A DNA stretch of 64,000 nt from Bacillus sp. DTU_2020_1000418_1_SI_GHA_SEK_038. Lineage in GTDB: Bacteria; Bacillota; Bacilli; Bacillales; Cytobacillaceae. This document shows positions 44,883 through 53,866 of the stretch, one piece after another (the stretch's first letter is position 1; every line of letters begins with the position of its first letter). The position numbers and the translations under genes were made by a program. The stretch is from assembly GCF_032341175.1 (NCBI RefSeq), contig NZ_CP135435.1, positions 2,728,001 to 2,792,000 on the forward strand. Direction: 5' to 3'. The notes below the pieces were generated by a model. That model worked only from the letters and a program-made list of their open reading frames with translations, did no database searches and was not told the DNA's origin.

Positions 44883-45089
44883 ATGTTATTAGATAATCGC
44901 GGACTTGAGCCGCCTCAGCCCATGATGAGAACGTTAGAGGCTCTTGAGAGCTTAAAGCCAGGAGAAACGCTGTCGATTATTAATGACCGCCGCCCGATGT
45001 TCTTATATGAGCAGCTTGAAGAAAGAGGATTAAAATATGAAACTACACCAAATGAAGATGGAAGCTTTTTAATTGAAATTACGAAATAG
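44883..45089 (+). CDS. DUF2249 protein, second operon copy
   Basis: The 68-residue protein starts MLLDNRGLEPPQPMMRTLEA and has LKPGETLSIINDRRPMFLYEQL, the NDRRP form of the family motif. Its N-terminal DxRGLEPPQPM stretch resembles the TusA/SirA active-site region, but the cysteine of TusA is replaced. Start is the ATG behind GAGGAG; an in-frame ATG 12 codons upstream overlaps the previous gene. Sulfur transfer is therefore unlikely; regulation or redox binding is more probable. Confidence 0.88.
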   Translation: MLLDNRGLEPPQPMMRTLEALESLKPGETLSIINDRRPMFLYEQLEERGLKYETTPNEDGSFLIEITK

Positions 45090-45103
45090 AGCAGGTGATG
45101 AAG

Positions 45104-46345
45104 ATGAACTCTTCTTCAGGAAATGAAACAAATATTAAACTGCCATTTTCTTTTATCCTTGTCAGTATTATTGCTATTATAGGATCACAAATCTTACTTC
45201 TGTTCCATGGAGATTACATGATTAGTGGCCAATTTCGCGTACCGGGAATATGGTCAGCAGCTCATTTATTTTTGTTAGGGTGGGCCCTGATGATTGCTAT
45301 GGGTGCTATGTATCAACTAGTGCCCGTTGCTTTCCTTACCCCCATTTGGAGTGAAAAATTTGGCTTTATTCAATTTGGGGTATATGTAATCGGAGTATTC
45401 TCATTTGCGCATTTTCTATTTTATGAGCCGCAAAAAGCGTTAGTGCCTGGAATCATCACACTCATAGGGATTCTCATGTTCCTCTTCCAAATGTTTATGA
45501 CTTTAAGAAAACAGGCAAAACCAAATATATTAACCCTATATGTCGGTACAGCTTTAATTTGCCTATTAATTACTATTATCCTAGGTATTACAATGTTATT
45601 CAGCATGAAAACGGGTTTTGCAGGCCATTACTATCAAGCTATTTTTAAGAGTCATTTACTGCTTGGAATGACAGGCTGGTTTACACTGCTTATATTCGGT
45701 TTCTCTTACAAAATGGTGCCGATGTTTTCATTATCTCATGGTTTTACGATGAAGCTGGCCAATTATGTTTACCCGGTCTATACAATTGGTTTAGCTGCAG
45801 CAGCTATTTCATTTTTTATAGAATCAAAAGCACTTTTAACTGCAGCACTCTTTTTTCTATTCGCCGGATTTATCATTTTCATGTACCATATTTCGAATAT
45901 TTTAAAGAAAAGAGTGAAGAAAAAGCTTGACTATTCCTTTATATTCGCCCTCATCGCGATCATAAGCGGGGGAATTATTCACCTTGCCGCATTTATAACA
46001 GGGCTGTTAGGAGTATTTCATAAAGCAGCGGGGCCATTATTATTTCTATACATGTTCTTATGGATTGCCTTTAGTATTATAGGCTATTTATACAAAATTG
46101 TCCCATTCCTATGGTGGACTGCTAAATACAGTAAGGAAATTGGTAAAAAGGATGTTCCCGCATTAAAGGATATGATCAATGACCGAGCAGCTACTCCGGT
46201 GTTCACCTGTCTCATGATTGGAGCAATCGGCGTTGCGGTTTCCCTCTCTATTGGGGGCAAGGCATTATTTTATCCGAGTCAAATCATATTCACTTTTGCC
46301 TGTTTAATGTTTTCAATTGCTATTGCAAAGGTTGTAAAAAAATAG
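45104..46345 (+). CDS. Polytopic membrane protein resembling heme-copper oxidase/NO-related proteins
   Basis: The protein of about 413 residues has eleven to twelve transmembrane helices. Several helices begin or end with histidines (AAHLFLLGW, HFLFYEP, KSHLLLGMTGW, GGIIHLAAF), and MYQLVPV and SYKMVPMF recur, like heme-binding helices of oxidase subunit I and NnrS-type proteins. No CuB motif is present, so it is probably not a terminal oxidase. I cannot assign a function; a heme-containing sensor or electron-transfer protein in nitrogen-oxide metabolism is a reasonable guess. Start ambiguous among 45095 (GTG), 45098 and 45104. Confidence 0.75.
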   Translation: MNSSSGNETNIKLPFSFILVSIIAIIGSQILLLFHGDYMISGQFRVPGIWSAAHLFLLGWALMIAMGAMYQLVPVAFLTPIWSEKFGFIQFGVYVIGVFSFAHFLFYEPQKALVPGIITLIGILMFLFQMFMTLRKQAKPNILTLYVGTALICLLITIILGITMLFSMKTGFAGHYYQAIFKSHLLLGMTGWFTLLIFGFSYKMVPMFSLSHGFTMKLANYVYPVYTIGLAAAAISFFIESKALLTAALFFLFAGFIIFMYHISNILKKRVKKKLDYSFIFALIAIISGGIIHLAAFITGLLGVFHKAAGPLLFLYMFLWIAFSIIGYLYKIVPFLWWTAKYSKEIGKKDVPALKDMINDRAATPVFTCLMIGAIGVAVSLSIGGKALFYPSQIIFTFACLMFSIAIAKVVKK

Positions 46346-46356
46346 GAGGGATTATT

Positions 46357-46656
46357 GTGGAATTAAAAGATACAGTGCTGGCTAACTTACGAAGGGTTTT
46401 GGACCCTGAGCTTAATATCAATGTGGTAGATTTAGGATTAATATATGACATCGAGATTCCAGAAGATGGAATCGTTATGATAACTATGACATTAACAACC
46501 CCGGGCTGCCCTCTTCATGATAGCATTGTCAGCGGGGTAAAATATTGTATTGAAGAATTGGAAGAAATAAAACATGTTGATGTTGAACTCGTCTGGGAGC
46601 CTGCATGGACACCAGACCGAATGACTCCTGAAGGAAAAAACCAATTAGGCAGATAA
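46357..46656 (+). CDS. MIP18/DUF59 family Fe-S cluster assembly factor
   Basis: The 99-residue protein has the family motifs DPELNINVVDLGLIYDI (about 17-33), TTPGCPLHDSI (about 47-57) with the conserved cysteine, and WEPAWTPDRM (about 85-94). Relatives SufT and PaaD help mature or repair Fe-S proteins. The GTG start is set by TAGGAGGG. It ends the DUF2249-membrane protein operon. Its presence suggests that a metal or Fe-S centre is a target of this unit. Confidence 0.9.
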   Translation: MELKDTVLANLRRVLDPELNINVVDLGLIYDIEIPEDGIVMITMTLTTPGCPLHDSIVSGVKYCIEELEEIKHVDVELVWEPAWTPDRMTPEGKNQLGR

Positions 46657-46730
46657 GAAAATCGGAAGCGCCTGACCAGGAGCCAGACAGTACTCAAACT
46701 GGTGAAAGGTTAGACTTTATCTTTTAAAAT

Positions 46731-46769
46731 CCCCTCTCTGCTTTACACTAGCAGAGAGGGGAATTTTTT
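46731..46769. terminator. Bidirectional terminator between MIP18 gene and ypvA
   Basis: CCCCTCTCTGCT pairs with AGCAGAGAGGGG, with A- and T-runs on both sides. A possible remnant of the Bacillaceae repeat, GGAAGCGCCTGACCAG, lies just upstream at about 46664. Confidence 0.88.
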
Positions 46770-48693
46770 AATTTAACCCTTCCGTTGTAGGAAGGACACT
46801 TTTGATTTGTTCAAGTACTACCTTATCTTCGTCTTCCTTGATAAGAATATGAACTCTCCCTTTGTCCTCATGTGTTCTGATTAATCTTCCAATTCCTTGT
46901 CTTAACCGTAATAGCATATACGGCAAATCAACCTCTTTGAACGGGTCAGAAGCACCCTCACGTTTTGCTTTAAAAACAGGATCTTGAGGAGGAAATGGCA
47001 ATGAGAAAATAAAGACATTTTCAAGTGCTCTTCCAGGAACATCCAATCCCTCCCATAAATGAACAGAGCAAAGTACTGATTGCTCTTCATTTTGAAAATT
47101 GGATACGAGCGTACTAATTTCGGCATCTCCTTCAAAATAAACAGGGAATTTCATCTTACCGGCAATCCACTTTTTGAAGCTGGTAAGCTCGTCTTTTGCT
47201 GTAAAAAGGACTAACGCTCTTCCATCAGCTTTTTCTAGTTGCTCTTGGACATATTGCATTTTCTCATCAATTGAAGCCTCTTTGAATGTCGGCATGTTAA
47301 TAACCATATTTTCGTCATAATTAAATGGCGAAGAAACAGTGAAAGATAGATAGTTGTCGATTCCTAAGCTTTTTGCCATATAATCAAATGATTTATTTTC
47401 CGAAAGTGTCGCCGAAGAGAAAATAAATGGCTTCTGTTGTGAAAATACTTCTTCTCTCATTATATCCTCAACCATGCGGGGCATAATAACGAGTGTTCTT
47501 TCCCCTGCATTTTCCTCAAACCAAGTGATACCTTTCAAATCCTTTAGAAATAAGGATAACGAATATGATATTTGTTCTAAATATTCCTCAACAATTTTTA
47601 AATCATATTCATTTATTACATACATTTCACTTTCAAATACAAGTTCATCTTCGAGTGAACAAATAAATTGAAGAAGTTTTTTACCTTCTTTTATGACAAT
47701 GTCAGACTTTTGAATTGTTTTTTTATCCGAACCTTCTGCTAAAGAAGATGCATTTTCAAGTGAAAAGAAAAACCGCTCATTTTGAATAATCGTTTCATCG
47801 ATTATATGCAATGTCTTTTCCCTTACATCATTGGCCATTAATCGGGTTAAAAGCGATTCAAGAATCTGCTCTGTAAATCTATACGTTAATGCCTTCTGTG
47901 AGGCATATTCCAGTAAATGACCTTCATCGAAAACGACACATGAGCTGTCCGGCAATAGTGGAAGCTGTCCTTCTCTCTTTCTGGATTCCTTTGTCCAAAT
48001 ATGCTCCATATAAAAATCATGGGAACAAATAATTAAATCTTTCGAGTTTCGGTAGAAGTCACGGTTCAATGTTTGTCCACAGCGGTGGCGCTTTTCACAT
48101 GTAAAGCAATCTTGAAAAGGATCCCATGCGATATGGTTCCATTTTTCATCTGTTAATTCCGGAAATTCCTTTCGATCACCATATCTTTCAAAGCTTTGCA
48201 TAGAAGAACCGGAATGCACAAATTCAGGAAGCTGATCGTAAACCGAGTTATATGTATCCAAATCATCACTTGCAACTAGTTGGTCGAGCTTATTTAAACA
48301 TAGATATTGGTCCCTTGACTTCGCTAGCCGTACATCAATATTTAAGTTTAGAGCCCTTTCAAGCTTAGAAATATCGCCCTCTTTTTTCACTAGCTGTTCA
48401 ATTAATGTTTCATCTGCGCAGGCAATGATCGCTGGCTTGTTCAAGTATCTTGCATAAGCTAGGCTATAGAGCAAATAAACGATAGTCTTTCCTGTACCTA
48501 CTCCCGCTTCAGCGAAAATAACCTTCTTTTCCTTAAAAGCCTTTTCAAGCTGAAAGGCCATGAAAATTTGTTCATCTCGCATTTCAAAACCTGATTCAGG
48601 AAGGATATCGTAAAAAACATCCCCGATCCATTCACTTAATTTATCAAAAAAAGATTCGCTTTTGGACAATGCAAAAGGCATCCTGCTTTGCAT
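46768..48693 (-). CDS. ypvA: DinG/XPD-family ATP-dependent helicase YpvA
   Basis: The 641-residue superfamily 2 helicase has Walker A AEAGVGTGKT (62-71), DEGH box at 256-259 and the four cysteines C132, C196, C199 and C205 that bind a 4Fe-4S cluster in XPD/DinG enzymes. The C-terminal Q-x-x-GR-x-x-R motif is RQGIGRLIR. It would unwind DNA 5'-3', with roles in repair or R-loop removal in relatives. Start is MQSRMPFAL behind GGAGGGG; a longer frame goes through a hairpin in the leader. B. subtilis YpvA has the same length. Confidence 0.94.
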   Translation of the reverse strand: MQSRMPFALSKSESFFDKLSEWIGDVFYDILPESGFEMRDEQIFMAFQLEKAFKEKKVIFAEAGVGTGKTIVYLLYSLAYARYLNKPAIIACADETLIEQLVKKEGDISKLERALNLNIDVRLAKSRDQYLCLNKLDQLVASDDLDTYNSVYDQLPEFVHSGSSMQSFERYGDRKEFPELTDEKWNHIAWDPFQDCFTCEKRHRCGQTLNRDFYRNSKDLIICSHDFYMEHIWTKESRKREGQLPLLPDSSCVVFDEGHLLEYASQKALTYRFTEQILESLLTRLMANDVREKTLHIIDETIIQNERFFFSLENASSLAEGSDKKTIQKSDIVIKEGKKLLQFICSLEDELVFESEMYVINEYDLKIVEEYLEQISYSLSLFLKDLKGITWFEENAGERTLVIMPRMVEDIMREEVFSQQKPFIFSSATLSENKSFDYMAKSLGIDNYLSFTVSSPFNYDENMVINMPTFKEASIDEKMQYVQEQLEKADGRALVLFTAKDELTSFKKWIAGKMKFPVYFEGDAEISTLVSNFQNEEQSVLCSVHLWEGLDVPGRALENVFIFSLPFPPQDPVFKAKREGASDPFKEVDLPYMLLRLRQGIGRLIRTHEDKGRVHILIKEDEDKVVLEQIKSVLPTTEGLN

Positions 48694-48710
48694 ATTACCC
48701 CTCCGACATA

Positions 48711-48742
48711 GAAAAAATTTAAGCGTCCGATTATAGACGCTT
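48711..48742 (-). terminator. Hairpin with U-tract in the ypvA leader (candidate attenuator)
   Basis: AAGCGTC-TATAATCG-GACGCTT followed by AAATTTTTTC on the minus strand, about 20 nt before the ypvA start and after its promoter. Confidence 0.6.
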
Positions 48743-48803
48743 ATTTTCATACCTGTATCATTATCTCATCATTGCATCATTGTTAAACAAAAGACCATCA
48801 ATC

Positions 48804-48831
48804 ATTGTATCGTAAATAAGGAAAGTGTCAA
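48804..48831 (-). promoter_or_regulatory. SigA promoter of ypvA
   Basis: Minus strand: TTGACA, 16-bp spacer, TACAAT. The leader to the start codon would be about 104 nt. Confidence 0.72.
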
Positions 48832-48833
48832 GA

Positions 48834-48869
48834 TAAAAAGAAAAGAACCTGACTCATCTCAGCCAGGTC
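48834..48869 (-). terminator. Intrinsic terminator of the 60-residue gene
   Basis: ACCTGGCT pairs with AGTCAGGT across GAGATG, followed by TCTTTTCTTTTT on the minus strand. Confidence 0.8.
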
Positions 48870-48874
48870 CCAAA

Positions 48875-49057
48875 TTAATAGCCGATCTTTTTATGTACAG
48901 ATGAAAATGATAATGACATTGCTTGCTGAAGTTCATTTTGAGCAGTTTGCAACTGTTCAAGTGCCCCTGATGTTAAATCCTGTTCCCCCTTCATCGCTTC
49001 AATCGTATTCATTAACACCTGTGAGATTTTATTAAAATCAATATTGGAATTCTTCAT
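48875..49057 (-). CDS. Hypothetical small helical protein
   Basis: The 60-residue protein, starting MKNSNIDFNKISQVLMNTIE, is predicted to be two amphipathic helices joined near the centre, with a heptad-like LEQLQTAQNELQQAM. It is soluble, with no cysteines. An AGGGGGCC-type site lies upstream of the ATG and a terminator follows. I do not recognise it. Confidence 0.7.
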   Translation of the reverse strand: MKNSNIDFNKISQVLMNTIEAMKGEQDLTSGALEQLQTAQNELQQAMSLSFSSVHKKIGY

Positions 49058-49153
49058 TACCGCTAGGCCCCCTGATCCTTAAATGATACATCTATTGTAT
49101 TCAAGGTCAGGATGTTCTATACTCCTGTAGAATTACTTTTCTTGAGTTTGAGA

Positions 49154-49280
49154 ACTGTCTAGCTTCAGCACCTACCCCCTCGAGGTCACAAGCCAATCCT
49201 CCCAGAAAGGTAAAGAACACCTTTCCGAGAGGCTCGTCTTGTGCTTGTCGGGGGTGGGCAAGGCGCTTCCGCTTTTCTTA
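49154..49280. repeat. Bacillaceae dispersed repeat with long imperfect hairpin
   Basis: The sequence from TGTCTAGCTTCAGC to GGCGCTTCCGCTTTTCTTA matches the dispersed intergenic element, roughly 120-130 bp, that I recognise from many Bacillaceae genomes. Arms pair imperfectly around GAAAGGT/ACCTTTC. Its right end supplies the stop codon of ypsC. Confidence 0.7.
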
Positions 49281-50411
49281 TTTTTGAGGTCTTTTCCCCC
49301 AATATTGATAGTAGTCTGTTTTAATAAAACCATTAAATAATTTCCGCTTCTTTGTTGCTTGTTTGCCATAGAATTTCTCAAAATCCTCGTTAGAAGTAAG
49401 GACATATATTGACCATGTATCAAGGTATGATAATGCCTTCCCCATATCTTCATACATTTTCTGAACTGCTTCTTTTTCTCCTAATCGTTCGCCATATGGG
49501 GGATTGCAGGCAATGACTCCGTAATCCTTTGTTGTTGTAAAATCCTTTACCTGCATTTGTTTAAAGCTGATTAAATCGCCAAAGCCTGCTTCAAAAGCAT
49601 TTTCCTGTGCAATTTTCACCATTCGATGATCAATGTCAGAGCCTGTAATATCTAATGGCTGATCATATTTAGCGAGATCTTCCGTCTCCATTCTTGCCTC
49701 TTCCCAAACTTTTTCTGGTACCCATGCCCACGATTCAGAAATAAATTCACGATTAAATCCAGGAGCGATATTTTGGCCAATTAAAGCTGCTTCAATTGGA
49801 ATGGTTCCAGAACCGCAAAAAGGATCAACAAACGGTTTTTCTGCATTCCAGTTCGTAAGCATGACAAGTGCTGCGGCAAGTGTTTCCTTTAGTGGAGCTT
49901 CTCCTTGACCAGCACGGTATCCCCGTTTATGCAAGCCGCTTCCGCTCGCATCAATTGTTAGCAAGGCGATATCTTTATGTATGGCCACTTCTATTTTATA
50001 TAACGGTCCATTTTCTTCGAACCAGCCCGTTTTTTTATAATGGTTTCTTAATCTCTCAACAACTGCTTTTTTGACGATTGCCTGACAATCGGATACACTG
50101 AATAACTTCGATTTAACTGATTTTCCAGTTACGGGAAACTCAGCATCCTCGGATAAATAATTTTCCCAAGGGAGTGACTTTGTTTTTTCGAAAAGTTCAT
50201 CAAAGGTGGTAGCTTTAAACTCCCCTATTTTTATTTTTATTCGATCAGCTGTACGAAGCCATAGATTCGATCTAGCAATCGCGAGTGCGTCCCCTTTATA
50301 GCTGATTCTTCCGTTTTCAACTTCACATTCATACCCTAGGGCGCGTACCTCCTTCGCGACCAAGGCCTCTAAGCCCATGGCAGATGTTGCAATCAGATCA
50401 TACTTTGTCAT
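49278..50411 (-). CDS. ypsC: THUMP-domain rRNA/tRNA guanine methyltransferase YpsC
   Basis: The 377-residue protein combines an N-terminal ferredoxin-like/THUMP region (YDLIATSAMGLEALVAKEV, 3-21) with a class I methyltransferase. Motif I is VDPFCGSGTIPIEAAL (about 192-207), and the base-flipping NPPYGERLGE motif is at about 300-310. Relatives such as RlmL/RlmK make m2G in 23S rRNA; the exact target in Bacillus is uncertain. Its C terminus TDYYQYWGKRPQK ends inside a dispersed repeat, yet the reading frame looks complete. Confidence 0.9.
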   Translation of the reverse strand: MTKYDLIATSAMGLEALVAKEVRALGYECEVENGRISYKGDALAIARSNLWLRTADRIKIKIGEFKATTFDELFEKTKSLPWENYLSEDAEFPVTGKSVKSKLFSVSDCQAIVKKAVVERLRNHYKKTGWFEENGPLYKIEVAIHKDIALLTIDASGSGLHKRGYRAGQGEAPLKETLAAALVMLTNWNAEKPFVDPFCGSGTIPIEAALIGQNIAPGFNREFISESWAWVPEKVWEEARMETEDLAKYDQPLDITGSDIDHRMVKIAQENAFEAGFGDLISFKQMQVKDFTTTKDYGVIACNPPYGERLGEKEAVQKMYEDMGKALSYLDTWSIYVLTSNEDFEKFYGKQATKKRKLFNGFIKTDYYQYWGKRPQK

Positions 50412-50420
50412 AATTTCACC

Positions 50421-52130
50421 CTAATTCATTATTTCCGTTTCCCAGCTAGTTAAAAACGTCAATAGCTTATGTAAAGGAATCGGTTCGGATATATAAAAAC
50501 CTTGAATAAGGTCACATTGCTCTTTTTTTAGAAATTCATATTGTTTTTTGTTTTCAACACCTTCTGCCACAACCTTTAAGTGCAACCGATGCGCCATCGT
50601 AATAATAGCCTCCACAATGGAGCTATCTTCCTCATATAGTGTTAAACGGCTAATAAAGCTTTGATCAATTTTCAGTGTGTCGAGCGGAAAACGGTTTAAA
50701 TAGCTTAACGATGAGTAGCCTGTCCCAAAATCATCTATTGATAATTTAACGCCAAGCTGCTTTATCTTTACAAGCTTATTAACCGTTTCACTTGCTTTAG
50801 GCATAATCATGCTTTCTGTTAATTCAAAATCAATAAAGTTTGGATTTACATTTGTTCTTTGAAAAATCTCACTTATGGATTTAACGAAATTTTCTTGGTT
50901 AAAATGAATCGCCGAAATATTTACGCTCATTCTCAATTTAGTATTCCCATGTAAATGGATCGCTTTTAAATCTTCACATGCTTTTTGAATGATCCATTCA
51001 CTTATTGGAATAATTAAGCCTGATTCTTCTGCTAGAGGAATAAATTCTGAAGGCGGCACTAGGCCCAATTGTTCTTGTTTCCACCTAACCAATGCTTCCA
51101 AACTAACAACTTTATTCGTTTTCACATCAATTATCGGATGATAAACAAGAAATAATTCATTACGCTCGATTGCTTTTCGCAAATCATTTTCCATTTTCAT
51201 CTGTCTTGGCTCATTTTGATGCATCTTTTTATGATATAGCTCAAATTGATTTCTTCCGCCGTTTTTTGCCTCATACATAGCCTTGTCAGCGGTTCTCAAT
51301 AATTTTTCAATATCCGTTCCGTCAAAAGGATATAGACTTATCCCAATACTTGTAGATACGTATACTTCTTGCGTGTTAAGGTGAAAGGATTTTGTGAAAC
51401 TTTCAATGATCATCTGAGCAATATGGACAGCTTCCTTTGGATGCTTGAGATTAGGCAAAACGATGACAAACTCATCACCGCCCAGCCTTGCGATCATATC
51501 TTTATTTTTCAGCAGTCCTTTTAATCTTTCAGACACTTTCTTCAGGAGCATGTCTCCATAATTATGGCCAAGAGTATCATTAATTTGTTTAAACCGGTCT
51601 AAATCTAGAAAAAGGACAGCTAATTGCTGATTATATTTTTTGGCAGTATGAATTAAGCCTTCAAGCCGCTTATTTAAACTATAGCGATTTGCCACTCCTG
51701 TCAAAGAGTCATTATGTGCTAAATATCTCAGCTGATCCTCAGCATGTTTACGATCCGTAATATCAGAAAATACAGCAACAAAATTCGTTATGTATCCATT
51801 TTCATCTTTAATGGAGCTAATGGTGATCCATTCCAGAAAAACATCTCCATTTTTGCGTTTGTTCCAAATTTCACCTTTCCAGTATCCATTTTCATAAATT
51901 TGCTTCCACATATTATTATAGAACTGTGCATCATGAATTCCAGATTGAAGGATATTTGGGTTTTTTCCAACTACCTCCTCTTTAATGTAACCAGTCACGA
52001 TTTCAAAAGCTGGATTTACAGAGATAATTCGAGACTTCCCATCTGTAATCATAACTCCTTCACTCGTATTTTCAAGAATCTTCTCTGCGAGATTTATTTT
52101 TTGACTGACCCTGACCTCAGATAATATCAT
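50421..52130 (-). CDS. PAS-GGDEF-EAL protein (cyclic di-GMP turnover)
   Basis: The 569-residue protein starts with a PAS domain (about 15-130), followed by a GGDEF domain with intact GGDEF at 217-221 and an EAL domain with EALVRW at 345-350, DDFGTGYSSLSYL and a KIDQSFI lysine motif. Both active sites look intact, so it could make or break cyclic di-GMP; the upstream I-site is degenerate (KNKD instead of RxxD). It has no membrane segment and is probably cytosolic, sensing through PAS. AAGGACG precedes the ATG; it follows a gap from ypsC of 9 nt in the minus direction. Confidence 0.94.
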   Translation of the reverse strand: MILSEVRVSQKINLAEKILENTSEGVMITDGKSRIISVNPAFEIVTGYIKEEVVGKNPNILQSGIHDAQFYNNMWKQIYENGYWKGEIWNKRKNGDVFLEWITISSIKDENGYITNFVAVFSDITDRKHAEDQLRYLAHNDSLTGVANRYSLNKRLEGLIHTAKKYNQQLAVLFLDLDRFKQINDTLGHNYGDMLLKKVSERLKGLLKNKDMIARLGGDEFVIVLPNLKHPKEAVHIAQMIIESFTKSFHLNTQEVYVSTSIGISLYPFDGTDIEKLLRTADKAMYEAKNGGRNQFELYHKKMHQNEPRQMKMENDLRKAIERNELFLVYHPIIDVKTNKVVSLEALVRWKQEQLGLVPPSEFIPLAEESGLIIPISEWIIQKACEDLKAIHLHGNTKLRMSVNISAIHFNQENFVKSISEIFQRTNVNPNFIDFELTESMIMPKASETVNKLVKIKQLGVKLSIDDFGTGYSSLSYLNRFPLDTLKIDQSFISRLTLYEEDSSIVEAIITMAHRLHLKVVAEGVENKKQYEFLKKEQCDLIQGFYISEPIPLHKLLTFLTSWETEIMN

Positions 52131-52276
52131 ATTAATCGTCCTTATTTACTATTTATTTTCTTTCTTAGTATTTATTATTATCATATAGTTAATCTCTTCA
52201 ATATACAATATTGGCAATAGCCTCATAAAAATGCTTTCCTAAAAAAGTCGAAAAAAGGACAAAATTCTTTATACAA

Positions 52277-52304
52277 AAGGAAAAGCTCTCCTAAAAAGGA
52301 GAGC
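52277..52304 (-). terminator. Intrinsic terminator of rnpB
   Basis: GCTCTCCT-TTTT-AGGAGAGC on the minus strand, followed by TTTTCCTTTTG. Confidence 0.85.
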
Positions 52305-52326
52305 ATTTGCTTCATCTATTCATTTC

Positions 52327-52747
52327 ACTAATAACGTTCTGTAAGCCATGTTTTGTACCTTTGTACTGCATACGACCCAAAGTCTCGTACTAAGGTGGTA
52401 ATCATCTATCTACAGGTATATCCCTGTCCTTCTCCTCGTTCAATTCCTCAGAGAAAGCGCCCCTACCATAATTTGGGTTTCTCACTCGTGGGGTTTACCT
52501 CGTTCCACCCTCTTCATTTCTGAAGAGGCTCCGTCACTGTGGCACTTTCAAGGTATTCATGCCATATCCTATTGGACTTAGGCATTTTCCCTGCCGTCAG
52601 CCAAGCAAATGCAAGCATCAGCCTAACTGCCCTAGCTTATTTTTTCGCTAGGCACGAACACTACAGGCATCGCAGCCTGTGCGAGCATGGACTTTCCTCT
52701 ACAATTCGCTAGAAGCTCATTGCAGCGATTACCCGAACGTTATTAAT
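52327..52747 (-). ncRNA. rnpB: RNase P RNA, B-type
   Basis: The minus strand contains the conserved RNase P core: AACGTTCGGGTAATCGCTGC near the 5' end, GAGGAAAGTCCATGCTCGCAC, TAGTGTTCGTGCCTAGCGA, GAAAGTGCCACAGTGACG, TGGAACGAGGTAAACCCC, ATAGATGATTACC and ACAGAACGTTATT at the 3' end. P1 closes with AATAACGTT/AACGTTATT. Helices have the Bacillus (B-type) arrangement. Together with the protein RnpA it removes 5' leaders of tRNAs. The ends are judged from P1 pairing, so they may be off by a few bases. Confidence 0.96.
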
Positions 52748-52820
52748 GCTAACAAAGTTATTATATGTAACTTTTAGTGGAATAGCAATGGTAATTCATT
52801 TGAAATCAAGAAAAAAACTG

Positions 52821-53120
52821 TCAATCGTACAATTTACTGCCAAATACATGCTTTTCTAAATTGGATAGCCGTTTTAGAATATCGAAATTCGTTGTTCCAG
52901 CCGTTTGTGCAGCTGGACGTCTGGAAGACTCTTCAAGCTGCTTCTTTAATCTCATGTTTTCTTGCTGTAAATCTTCAATTTCCTGATGAAAAGTTTCATA
53001 ATCCTTTATGATCCAATCGAGAAATTTATCTACTTCTTCTGGTTTATAACCACGCATGGCTGTTTTAAATTCTTTTTCCAAAATATCTTTTGCCGTTAAT
53101 TTCACTTTATCGGATAACAT
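52821..53120 (-). CDS. gpsB: Cell division/peptidoglycan regulator GpsB
   Basis: The 99-residue protein has the DivIVA-like N-terminal domain with [20 protein letters not shown] (about 11-30), a central coiled coil and the trimerising C-terminal [18 protein letters not shown]. It matches B. subtilis GpsB closely. GpsB brings penicillin-binding proteins to the septum and side wall. The start is [11 protein letters not shown] behind GAGGTGATT; the upstream frame has no match. It lies just downstream of ypsA and next to rnpB, as in B. subtilis. Confidence 0.98.
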   Translation of the reverse strand: MLSDKVKLTAKDILEKEFKTAMRGYKPEEVDKFLDWIIKDYETFHQEIEDLQQENMRLKKQLEESSRRPAAQTAGTTNFDILKRLSNLEKHVFGSKLYD

Positions 53121-53204
53121 GACAATCACCTCAAAGTTCACCATCATCATATCTATTTTTTCAGAGATATGCATTTTTGTCAATTTTTCTTTCGAACTAA
53201 TTTT

Positions 53205-53768
53205 TTATTCATAGCCAGCTTTCATTTGCTCTTCCTCAGCTAATACTTGTAAGTCATCAAAACTGATCATTCTAATTTCGTAATGACTCTTTTCCTGCTT
53301 CCTTTTCGCCTCTTCATATAAGTATTTTGGGCTTCCCTCTTTCTCAGTATCATAAAACAAAAGCAGAACATCACTCTTTTCAATAAAAAATTGGTTTTTC
53401 AAACGAAATTGCCAAGGCTTTTCATAAGGCTTTCTAGAGACAGAGTCAACATAATCAGCCTGTGCCAATACCGATTCATACCATTCTTTATTTGCTTCCT
53501 TCCATGAATCTTCCTGATTTAAGAAAGGAGTTATAACGGCTAGTTGAAGGTTATGGAAGCCTTCGAGCTGAAGATCAAAGACCACTTCTGCAGCCCATAA
53601 TTCCGTACCTAGCTGCCCGCTTATGATGACCCATTCCAGTCCTTCGTCTAACAGAGATAAAAGCTGGTTTTTTAAAGCTAATTTAATGATATAGACAGCC
53701 GGATCTTCATTTTTAAATATACCAATTTCATATGGTTTATAGCCAGATACGATTGCAACTTTAGTCAT
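53205..53768 (-). CDS. ypsA: YpsA (DUF1273) SLOG-family protein
   Basis: The 187-residue protein is a Rossmann-like YpsA protein with [15 protein letters not shown] at the start, the [14 protein letters not shown] motif (about 50-63) and [20 protein letters not shown] (about 137-156). The SLOG fold binds nucleotide ligands. YpsA overproduction affects cell division in B. subtilis, consistent with its neighbour gpsB. I start at [10 protein letters not shown] behind AGAAAGG; a 25-codon upstream extension is hydrophobic and lacks a binding site. Confidence 0.94.
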   Translation of the reverse strand: MTKVAIVSGYKPYEIGIFKNEDPAVYIIKLALKNQLLSLLDEGLEWVIISGQLGTELWAAEVVFDLQLEGFHNLQLAVITPFLNQEDSWKEANKEWYESVLAQADYVDSVSRKPYEKPWQFRLKNQFFIEKSDVLLLFYDTEKEGSPKYLYEEAKRKQEKSHYEIRMISFDDLQVLAEEEQMKAGYE

Positions 53769-53830
53769 AGCATTAGCCTTTCTATGTATAATAATGTTTT
53801 CATTTGATACAATCATACACCAAATATATA

Positions 53831-53865
53831 AAAACAAGGGCATAACCGAATATGCCCTTGTTTTT
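53831..53865 (-). terminator. Intrinsic terminator of cotD
   Basis: AAAACAAGGGCATA pairs with TATGCCCTTGTTTT, followed by T-rich sequence on both strands. Confidence 0.9.
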
Positions 53866-53866
53866 A

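Noticed and set aside
45104-46345. Calling the membrane protein a terminal oxidase subunit I
   Set aside because: The HPxVY CuB motif and adjacent His-His pair are absent.
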